Under the pieces are notes generated by a model. It had not been told where the DNA came from. It saw nothing but the letters and a program-made list of their open reading frames with translations, and did not search any database. Below are positions 56,178 through 64,000 of a stretch of 64,000 nt of DNA, piece by piece (the stretch's first letter is position 1; every line of letters begins with the position of its first letter). This DNA is from Penium margaritaceum (taxonomy: Eukaryota; Streptophyta; Zygnematophyceae; Desmidiales; Peniaceae), in the NCBI GenBank assembly GCA_023375785.1, contig SZWC01004865.1, positions 30,862-94,861 of the forward strand, in the 5' to 3' direction. The translations under genes were made by a program, and so were the position numbers.

Positions 56178-56555
56178 TTGACACTGCCAATCCATGATGC
56201 TGCTGTTTTTGCTGGATTGGATGATGGTGTTAATGGTCCTTGCTTTCCTGCTCCCTCACTTCTCTGTCCACCTGGTACAACTCCAGCTGCTCCTTCCCCA
56301 CCTGCTTCTTCCCCAAAGCCACCTGCTCCTCCTGGCACAAATAATGTTCTCTCCCCACCTGTAACCCCTTCTCGAACTGCTGCCCCTTCTCCAACTACTG
56401 CCCCTTCTCCACCTACTGCCCCTTCTCCACCTGCTGCCCTTTCACCACCTGCTACCCCTTCTCCTTCTGCCCCTTCTCCTGCTGCCCCTTCTCCTGCTGC
56501 CCCTTCTCCTGCTGCCCCTTCACCACCTGCTCCACGTGCTACTCTGGACCCATGA
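56178..56555. repeat. 15/18-bp coding-type minisatellite
   Basis: Tandem CCTTCTCCTGCTGCC-like units. Open on both strands: plus gives a Pro/Ser/Ala protein (APSPAAPSPAA), minus gives G-E-G-A-A repeats (56566-56126) just downstream of the hAT relic. The plus reading resembles hydroxyproline-rich wall proteins but has no signal peptide. The coding strand cannot be decided. Confidence 0.45.
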
Positions 56556-56651
56556 GCTGCTGTCAATTTTTGCTTCTGCTTCTACAGATACAGCGATGTT
56601 CTTTTCTTCCTTGCATCCATTCTGGCCGTAGTGCCTGCATAAACAAAAGCT

Positions 56652-58709
56652 TCACCAAATGAGGAGCTCCAGTGTTGACACCTTCAGTCTGTTCCTCCTG
56701 GAAGTGTGGATCAACTCGTGAGTGGAAAATACGCTCTCACACTCATATGAGGAATAGGGGTGCAATAGCAGCTTCAGTACCAGATCACGAAGCATGTGCA
56801 GGTTGCACATGTAGTTGGCATGCCACTCTGCAGCAGACATTGTAATGTATTGCACTATTGATACTCAAATAACGGCCTTGGCATTCCTGCGAGGTGTCAC
56901 CATGGGATCATGGACAACCATGGTCTGAGCCAGCTGTAAACACACCCATCTCCTTCATCATGTCGTCGTGTTTCTCTTTTGGAACCAGTGCCTCCACCAC
57001 CGCCTGCCATGCCTGCAGGGTGGTGGCATCACTGGAGAGATTGTTTCCAAAATGTTGAGGATGCAGATGCCGGCCAACAGCATACAAAGGACACCTCATA
57101 TCCTTAGACCAACGGTGGTCCAATCTACCCAGAACAAAGTTGACATGAGACTTTGCAATCTTCTGTCCCTTCTTGCCCTTCTTTTCAGCCATGGATTTCA
57201 CTTTCTCAGCACAATCCAACAACCCCTCGTATATCTCACCAGCCCCCCCACACGGGGAATCAGCCACCCACAGCACCCGCACCAAGGGCAGAAGCCAGAA
57301 GACCTTGCGTCATACTATCTGTCTCACCTCCCTCTTCCAACTCCTGAAGCCGGCATCCCGCTGCCAACCAGTCTGCTTCCATACTTCCAGCTGCACAAAT
57401 TCCTCCAACTCTTCTCACAACCGCTCCACCATGTCCAAGACAGAGGCCAAGCGGGTGTCACACCTGTTTCTCAGCACCTTGCCCCCTGTTTTCTCCTTCA
57501 GCCATGTGCGAGGCATGGCATTGTTCCTGAAGAAAGAAATGATTTTATCACACTATCAAATGATCCCAGCACCCCATGCAGTCTTGTCAACATCCTTCAT
57601 AATCAAGTCAATGTTATGAGCACAAAAACACTGTAAAAACAACTTCGAGTACTTCACCCACAGCTGGTCGAATGCCTTCTTGTTCACTGAAGCATTTTCC
57701 CACATCACTGAAACAACATTGTCCTCACCCACCACTTTGATTATTGCCTCTATCATGGAACCAGTGTGGTCTACATCCCTGGTCAGACCTCTGGCATCAC
57801 GAGAGAACAGGTGGACCGAGCCCTTGCCATTGACTGCAATGGCATTGTACATTGGCCTGATCTGCGTATCGGACCACTCGTTGACTGCTAGGCCGGTGCA
57901 ATACGTTGACCATCCCTGCTTCAAAGGTGTGTCTAGCTCAGAGAGCTCTGCATCCTGTTTTGGGAGCAAGTGATCCACCACTGTGCCTCTGGTTGGCAAC
58001 CTAAAGCTGTGTGTTGTCTTCTTCCCTGACTTGATGACATCCATGAGTGTTGGCTCTAAAAGGAAGGCGATAGGGAAAGGAGCAATGCACATGAGTTTAA
58101 CAATGTTCAGCTGGCACTTCACGTTGTTCGTTTTATCAGAGTGCTCCACCATGGTGGATTTTTGGAAAGAGGCAGTTTTGCCGACGTCAAAGAGAGGTAT
58201 CTCACCCTCAAGTCTTGTTGTGGCTGCTGGCCTGCTCGGACCAGCCGCGTCCCCGCCATCGTCATCACTAGAGTCATGCTGCAGCGTCAATCCCCATTTT
58301 CTGCTTGGGCTGCCTTCTCCTCGGCCTCCCACAACTTGAGCCACTACACCGGTTTGTCATTGGACCCCCATTCACTGCCCTCTCCCTTTTACAGCTTCAC
58401 AGTGTATGGCTGTCATCCTGCCGGCAGCGGTGGAAAATGCTCCATGCGCAGCGCGTCCTTGCATGTTGGCAGAGGATGGGGAAACTTCCCCACATTCGAG
58501 TTGTTGCAGGTGAAGTGGCCGGGGATGCGGGTACACATTCCGCTCACCCTGTTCCCGCACGAGCCACAAAAAAATCCCACCTTTTTGCTACTCCTTGGAC
58601 GAGGATCGCAGTGGTTACATAGCTCCTTGTTGAGGAAATCATGAATGAGTGCCCTTTTCTTTGGTGGATTCCACTTGTCGGCATCAAATTGCGCCAATAT
58701 AGCGGACAC
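56652..58709 (-). pseudogene. hAT transposase (BED-like finger, DUF659, dimerisation domain)
   Basis: Minus-strand class II transposase relic. 58709-58413 has a BED-like zinc finger (F-F-C-G-S-C-G-N ... G-H-F-T-C). 58344-57286 carries the DUF659 core: EWSDTQIRPMYNAIAV, VVGEDNVVSVMWENASVN, FCAHNIDLIMKDVDKTAW, then, in the same frame but past four stops, MPRTWLKEKTGGK and TRLASVLDMVERL. 57285-56908 continues, and after a frameshift 56855-56652 holds the C-terminal dimerisation motif HPYSSYECESVFSTHE. The expected catalytic DGW and TDNA motifs are N-E-W (57890-57892) and W-E-N-A (57697-57699). No terminal inverted repeats identified. Confidence 0.82.
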
Positions 58710-58959
58710 TAAAGCTACCGTGGGACTGGAACCTGCGGTGGAGGCTCGGTTGGATCAGCTGTTGCAATTGGGCTGAGAAGACGCCATGGTGGGAAGCATG
58801 CACCAGCGCACCAGCCTCGACCGCCGGTGTGCACAAGTGTTGGGTTCGTCACGCAACAGTGGGGAGATGTGTTCCTGCCATGAGGTACAAGACTTGCGCC
58901 GATAGCACAATTATTTCTTGCCTTGGACGCAAAGGAATGTGGCTCAACCAACTATCAAA

Positions 58960-60060
58960 TGTCACTCAATGGCGTCAAGCGATATTGCATTGGCACCTGG
59001 TGTACCCTGCAATCTGTGGACATTCGATCATTCAAACCACTGCATACGTTTGGTTTGGATAATGAAACCAGCAAGAAACTACAATTGAAGAAAACGTCAT
59101 GCTCAATTGAAAATATATATGTACAACATGTTTCATCATCATTCTAAAGTCAGACATATGCCAGATGTATCGACCAAACCTGTCAAAAAATGTGTCATTT
59201 TCCGTACACAAGACATTCAAACGAATTATCAAGTCTATTTATTTTGCAGACCACTTTATCGGCTCATGCGGATATTCTCAAGTCCGAGGTTACGCATGCA
59301 ATAGGCCATTGCCATGGCGACTCAAGATGAGGGCAAGCTTTGCCATGGAATCAAGCATGTCCAAGTGCAACTTCTGATGTGTGGAAATCATTGGTTGAAT
59401 TATGACGATTTATGCCAGCTTTCATGAAGGAGCCTGTCAATTGTGCGTTCAGCAGAATGCGTGCATGAAAAACAAATTGTTCCTCCTGGAACTGAACTCG
59501 CAACATTCTTGGTGCAAGACTTGTGTCGGTGGGTACTTGGGCTCGTGGGAAAAACGGTCTCGGATGGTCCTGGGTGCCCCCTGGCCTCCTACACCATATC
59601 GAGGTAGCCTCGATGCCTCTCAAGGTGCCGGTGCCGTTATAGTCTGCCTCCCACGAGCAACGAATTCAACACTGATATGCGCTGACATCAGAAAATCCAA
59701 TGCACAAGGACTTTTGCAACAGCAATTCTGTTTGCAGTTGGCGTTTCTGTCCACCAAGAGCACATCGCCTCTTTACCAGTCATTTTATTTCTCTACTTTT
59801 GTCGAGTCCGGATGACAGGATCTCTTTGATTGTGATTATTCATGCGGGAGCGACTCTCAGTCTAAAAAAAATGTGCGAATCAAACAAATTTTGTGAATCA
59901 ATCAGGGCTTTTTGCGAATGGAATGATTCCCTTTCACCCACATAATGAGCGTAGCCCGTTCCCAATTGCCCACTTTCTTCACAATATCAATCGATTCCCC
60001 ACCATTGTTACCAACTCAACACTCTATCCACACAATGCAGATACCAACTAACTGTGCACG
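58960..60060. other. AT-richer region without recognisable gene
   Basis: Only short ORFs (up to 137 codons at 59402-59815, no family motif). No LTR or satellite similarity noticed. Confidence 0.35.
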
Positions 60061-60072
60061 CCTTGTCCACTC

Positions 60073-60552
60073 TTGAGAAGAAAATGCATAGATAGCCATG
60101 ATTTATGCATGTTCTTGCAAAAGTGGGTGATGTATGCTTCTTTTTTTTTACGGTTCAAGATGTTCATTGGTGTCTTTGTCGTTTTATATGTAGATGCCTT
60201 ATTCTATGCATATCTATGGAATATGCATTCAATCATACTTTATGATCTCTTTCTTTTGCAAAATGTAAAAGCCAATGACCACCTTTTGCCAATAATTATG
60301 CCTAGGGTTTCGTTTTTGAATTCTCTGTCCAATGTGTTGTACGTAGAACAACAACTTCGCATCGTAGACTCTGGCCATACCGACAGTCGCGCAAGAGCAT
60401 GGTCGAGCATCGGTCCAATATCCTTTTTGCACTCTATGACGGTTGCATTTTGTCACACGAATTGTAATGCGCGTCACTGCACAGGAAATGGTGACTGCTA
60501 TGTAGCACATTTGAAATGCCAATGGAATGCTTTTGCATTTGTTTGTTTGTAA
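60073..60552 (+). other. Unassigned 159-codon open frame
   Basis: Hydrophobic N-terminal half (F-I-G-V-F-V-V-L-Y-V-D-A-L-F) and Cys/His-containing C-terminal half (CHTNCNARHCTGNGDC). The track start is a TTG; the first ATG in frame lies about 13 codons in. No recognised domain and AT-rich composition, so it may be chance. Confidence 0.15.
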
Positions 60553-60760
60553 AAAAGTCAACTCTCTTTTCCAAAAAATCACGATAGTCGTCAGATCACT
60601 ACATGCAACGATTGAACATGCTTTTATGCTTCAACAATGAGTATAAATGTGTCTCCTACTAAAGAAGGATCAAGTGAAATTCATGAAACATCAAATTTAT
60701 AGAAATAGGCAACGAAGTGTCTTAACTTTGTTCCTTTTTCTTTTCTCCATTTCATTGTAG

Positions 60761-61265
60761 GCTTGGACGGCTCTCGATAGGCCTCACAATTCAGTTGTCT
60801 TGCTCCAAAGTGCGGGAACGACTTTGGTAAGAAGAGGTTTTGAAAAAAACCTTCCATTCAGCGTACCTGCGTGTGATGCCTCGTATGACTGAACACGCAA
60901 ATTTTCTACATGTACACAACTGTGGCAGGCTGTACACATTTGTGGGGCGAACAATGAAGAATTGCACTTTGCAGATGAAGACCGGTGGCTCTGTGTCACC
61001 GTATGAGCAGTGGGAGAGATATCGGTCGTGCGACCAATATCCAACAATGTTAAACGAGTGGGGAGGGTGGGTGGTGATGGGATATTCCAATATGAATTCC
61101 CCGTTCTGTAATTCCATGTCGGTCTTTGGCCAACGAGCCGACATTGGGTACATTGGGGTGTCGTCTGAACAAGGTTTGACCGAAAGCCCGAGAAGTTGGT
61201 TTTTTTTTACCTTTTTTTGTATTTGTCTAGGAACTCTAGTGATAGAATGTTTTTTCATAAACTAA
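60761..61265 (+). other. Possible exon(s) of an unknown gene
   Basis: A strong pyrimidine tract and TTGTAG/G acceptor precede 60761, and a GTAAGA donor follows at about 60826. Downstream, an open frame from ATG 60877 to 61265 (129 codons) has a tryptophan-rich centre and a hydrophobic C-terminus (WFFFTFFCICLGTLVIECFF). An overlapping minus-strand frame (61258-60791, 155 codons) competes. No family recognised. Confidence 0.2.
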
Positions 61266-61389
61266 CATAAATGTGCTGCTAGAAAATGTTGATTGTGTGA
61301 AACAGTACAGTCCTGCACCTCTTCCTTCACACACCTAAATGGAGCACAGGAACATGAACGGAATGGGAAAGACCACAAGGAAAATGGTG

Positions 61390-61640
61390 GTGTGTGCTGA
61401 AAACGGGAGGAGAGAGAGCGAGAGGTAAGGCTACGGGGTGGAGCTTGCTAGTCAAGTCCACCTGTCGGACGACGAGTTGAAGCTTACCGGCTCTCATCCA
61501 AATGTAAGGGAACAATGCCACTTGTGTCCTATAAGTGCACAACGACCAAAAGCGGGTTTGGTCCTAAGCTAACATGACACATGTTCACAAGCAGGACTAA
61601 ACTAGGCCGCCTGGACATGGCAGATCAAACATGAACAAGG
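61390..61640 (-). repeat. Possible B2-type LTR relic
   Basis: Shares ACGGGGTGG-GCT-GCTA-TC-AG-CCACC phrasing and a degenerate version of the 32655-32677 hairpin region with the B2 left LTR, ending in CTAAACTAGG. Low identity; inferred to be the 3' LTR of the relic at 62000-62900. Confidence 0.35.
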
Positions 61641-61999
61641 ACAACACTAGACTGTTTTGCGACAGTGAAGGACCGCACGGTATTGATGGATTTGAGGTGC
61701 CGCTGACACAATGAAGGTAACCACGGGTGGAGCAGGCGGAAGAGTCGACAGTGGCTAGTTGCAGCTGCTTGACAATTGCCGGACTTGCGTTTGCTGACCC
61801 AGTATTCTGTACCTTCCACCTCATCAAGAGTCTGCATGACAATCGACATGAGCCGAGAAGTCACAATAAACTATGTACACATTATCACTCGCCCATAACC
61901 ACACGACAAACAAGTCCTCAGACGCAACAACACTTATGCAAGTCACGGCACAAGGCAACAATGGTAAACAACAACAAATGCAGCTCAGGGAGAGAGGTC

Positions 62000-62900
62000 A
62001 GTCCATAGTACAGGCAGGTTACAATCCCACAGAATGTGTAGCTACGAGGAAATTCATATGGTTGATGGCCTATGTTAGAAAATCAGCCTGCTACCGGTCA
62101 GTGCCGACCCATATGACTTGAATCTCACCTCGATCCACTAGATCTCGGATGCAGTGGTACTCGACATTGATCTACTTCATGCGTGGATGGAACACACCGG
62201 AGTTCTCTGTGATAGCCTTTGCGCTCTCATTGCCACACCGAAGGAAACAGGGGGCATGGACTGATGTAGCTCATATAACAGATGCACTAAGCACACAACA
62301 TCGGTTGCGCCCGCACCCAGAGTTACGTACTATGCTTCTATAGTACTATGAGTGATACATCCCTGGTTGCCATTACGCCATGAGATGACAGTTCCTCCAA
62401 TGAGGAAGGTGTACCTAGTGCAACTCTTGCTGCCCGGGCTCCATGCCCAGTCACTGTCCGTGTATCCATCAAGGATCACGGAGGCATGCCCTTGGTAGTG
62501 AAGACCAATGCGGGCGGTTGGACAGGACATACCGCATGTACTGGACGGTAGCCTCAAGAACCTGCATGCGCGGCTCCTCTGAGAACTGTGAAAGCAGGCT
62601 GACAATGAAGGCAATATCCGTCCGTGTCGTCGTGGCCAGGTACATGAGCAAAACAATGACTCACATGTAGAAGGTCATGTCAAATAGGTCCCCCAGCTCT
62701 GCTAAGTCAGTGACCTTCACATCGTCGTGTCCGTGAAGGGTGATCGGGGTTGATGCCGTGTGCATAGCGCTAAGCAGCTCGACGAAACGCTGCTAGAAAG
62801 TGAGAGCGTATTGCTCCTCATGGACTAGAAACACCCAACGAGCACAATCATGCACAATCTGCATGCCCTGAAACTGTGCAGCCTCTCCCACGGTCTTTTG
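62000..62900 (-). pseudogene. Copia RNase H and RT-thumb relic
   Basis: Minus strand: VILDGYTDSDWAWSPGSKSC, FLIGGTVISWRNGNQGCITHSTIEA, then degenerate K-H-I-like and DFL motifs to about 62050. Upstream (62560-62900) M-Y-L-A-T-T-T-R-T-D-I-A-F and HDCARWVFLVHEEQYALTF are the RT thumb. Both ends are broken; gag to RT palm are missing. Confidence 0.72.
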
Positions 62901-63260
62901 TTTTTACGTGTGTGACAAGAAAACATTTGAAAGAAGGCGAATAGTTCATCACAGATTATAAGTTAAATCATGTTTCAAAAAATGTCTCCTTTCTTAAGCA
63001 CATTGATCTGACAATTCGGTTTTGGTGTAGTGTAACCTTGGATCCGGGTATGTAGGCTCAGGTGTCTTGGAGCGTGTAGCAGTTCGTTCCTGGCTAGTTC
63101 CTCTCCCGTCCGGAGAGTGAGGTGGTCGAATGAGCTCGTCTCGTTGACCAGTCCGGCGCATGTGAGAAACAAAGCTAGTACGTTTTTGAAATTGGACCGT
63201 CGGATATTCTTGTGTTACTTCGTATGTCCTACATGGAAACAAAGCACGGTTCACAGATTG
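62901..63260. other. Spacer upstream of the candidate host exon
   Basis: No repeat or ORF similarity noticed and no convincing TATA box. May hold the promoter or an intron of the gene at 63430. Confidence 0.3.
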
Positions 63261-63429
63261 AAAGTTGGCGGACGTTACCAAAACAGGTCCACGAACCGAT
63301 AATAGGTTACTACGTAACCCAAAAACACTGCCACAAGCCTCTTGGCCGCGGTCTCATCCCTCTGCTGCTGAGCCGGCCATCGTCGCTACGGCCCTGGAGA
63401 ATCAGGTGAACCAGGCGGCGGGGCAACGA

Positions 63430-63912
63430 ATGGGTGTCGGAGAGGGACGGCCGGGTGGGGGAGGAGGCAGCACGGGCCAAGGAGAAGTGGCAGCGGGTAG
63501 CGCCGCATGCGCTGGATGCGCGAGCGGTGGGTGGAGCGCTTTGGCGGTGGGCGTACTGGTGCCCGTGCGTGCATCTGGTGAGGTGGAGGTCGACCGGCAG
63601 TCGTGTCTGGATTCGGACTCAGGTTTCGATGCGGACTCGCAGCGTCTGCCCATTCCGTTGCACGCCGGCATCAACACGGTGGGCCGCAAGCACGTGCGCT
63701 TCACTGTGCCCCCGCCGGAGCAGCAGCAGCAGCAGCAGCACGAGTACCTTCAGCCGCAACAGCAGCACCGGCAGCTGCAAGGGCGTGGAGAGCTGCACAG
63801 GAGCAACTGCGATAGCAGCAGCAGCAGCAGCAGCAGTGTAAAGGCAGCCGTGAGCAGAGCGCAGGTAGACGTGGCGGTGGATGCTGCGTGCAAGGTGGCC
63901 AATGTGACCGTG
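63430..63912 (+). CDS. Candidate host exon, low-complexity protein of unknown function
   Basis: Frame opens at ATG 63430 (MGVGEGRPGGGGG); it is open upstream to 63265 without another ATG, so an upstream exon is possible. The product has a Gly-rich start, an acidic/Ser segment (SCLDSDSGFDADS), a basic motif N-T-V-G-R-K-H-V-R-F-T-V-P-P-P, a CAG-encoded Gln run (63721 on), Q/H-rich and Ser-run (63817-63837) segments, and an Ala/Val-rich end. A GTGAGT donor at 63913 makes a splice exit likely. High GC and absence of stops contrast with the dead transposons. No domain recognised. Confidence 0.45.
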
Positions 63913-63933
63913 GTGAGTGTGCTGCCAGTGCTG

Positions 63934-64000
63934 TGGTAGACTGTGTGTGGTAGACTGTGTGTGGTAGACTGTGTGTGGTAGACTGTGTGTGGTAGACTGT
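63934..64000 (+). repeat. 14-bp minisatellite at the window edge
   Basis: Perfect TGGTAGACTGTGTG units starting at 63934, 63948, 63962, 63976 and 63990 and running off the window. Lies just inside the presumed intron after 63912. Confidence 0.9.

Noticed and set aside
59402-59815. 137-codon ORF at 59402-59815
   Set aside because: No ATG context, domain or splice signal supports it, and its composition matches flanking non-coding DNA.

Overview
This is a transposon-dominated stretch of a nuclear eukaryotic genome, most likely from the green lineage. The evidence is plant-type Ty1/Copia elements primed by an initiator-tRNA-Met-type site (TGGTATCAGAGC), a plant-style hAT transposase with a DUF659 domain, and a decay pattern (CAG to TAG, CG to CA) expected from CG/CHG cytosine methylation. 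The species cannot be fixed from sequence; a large-genome charophyte alga or bryophyte is a guess. No prokaryotic genes, rRNA, tRNA or CRISPR arrays were seen.

Layout. 1-10,490 (+): two related Copia copies (A1, cut by the window edge, and A2) in tandem, sharing one LTR. 10,988-19,114 (+): B1, a Copia element of another family with a truncated 5' LTR. 19,480-21,450: two small relics, a Copia RT/RNase H piece (+) and a gag-like piece (-). 21,650-31,712 (-): two C-family Copia copies (C2 internally deleted, C1 nearly full length), again in tandem around a shared LTR; C1's 5' LTR holds a 761-bp solo LTR with a 5-bp target-site duplication. 31,713-51,490: a nested stack. A minus-strand A-family element (A3) has its body at 48,361-51,490 and its 3' LTR broken by B2 (about 32,466-41,458, -). 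A D-family element (D1, 41,525-48,355, +) sits in A3's polypurine tract, with a perfect CCCAT target duplication. Two single-N assembly joins (32,955 and 40,972) are each flanked by 251-260 bp direct repeats that look artefactual.

51,491-53,330 is low-copy-looking DNA without a recognisable gene. 53,830-55,830 is a satellite of about 112 bp per unit, each with a TACACTAGTGTA-type palindrome, containing a 327-bp inverted block. 56,600-58,709 (-) is a dead hAT transposase. 58,960-63,260 holds AT-richer DNA, one more Copia relic (62,000-62,900, -) and two weak ORFs. 63,430-63,912 (+) is the best candidate host coding exon, ending at a GTGAGT donor before a 14-bp minisatellite that runs off the window.

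None of the retroelement polyproteins is intact. Catalytic residues are mutated in the protease of B1, B2, D1 and A3, the reverse transcriptase of B2 and A3, the integrase of B2, C1 and A3, and the hAT transposase. The most unusual non-coding signals are a helically spaced cluster of GCTGACGTCAGC-type palindromes in the A2 leader with related sites in B1 and B2, a 36-bp minisatellite encoding a 12-residue linker at the same place in B1 and B2, and the methylation-type decay signature.
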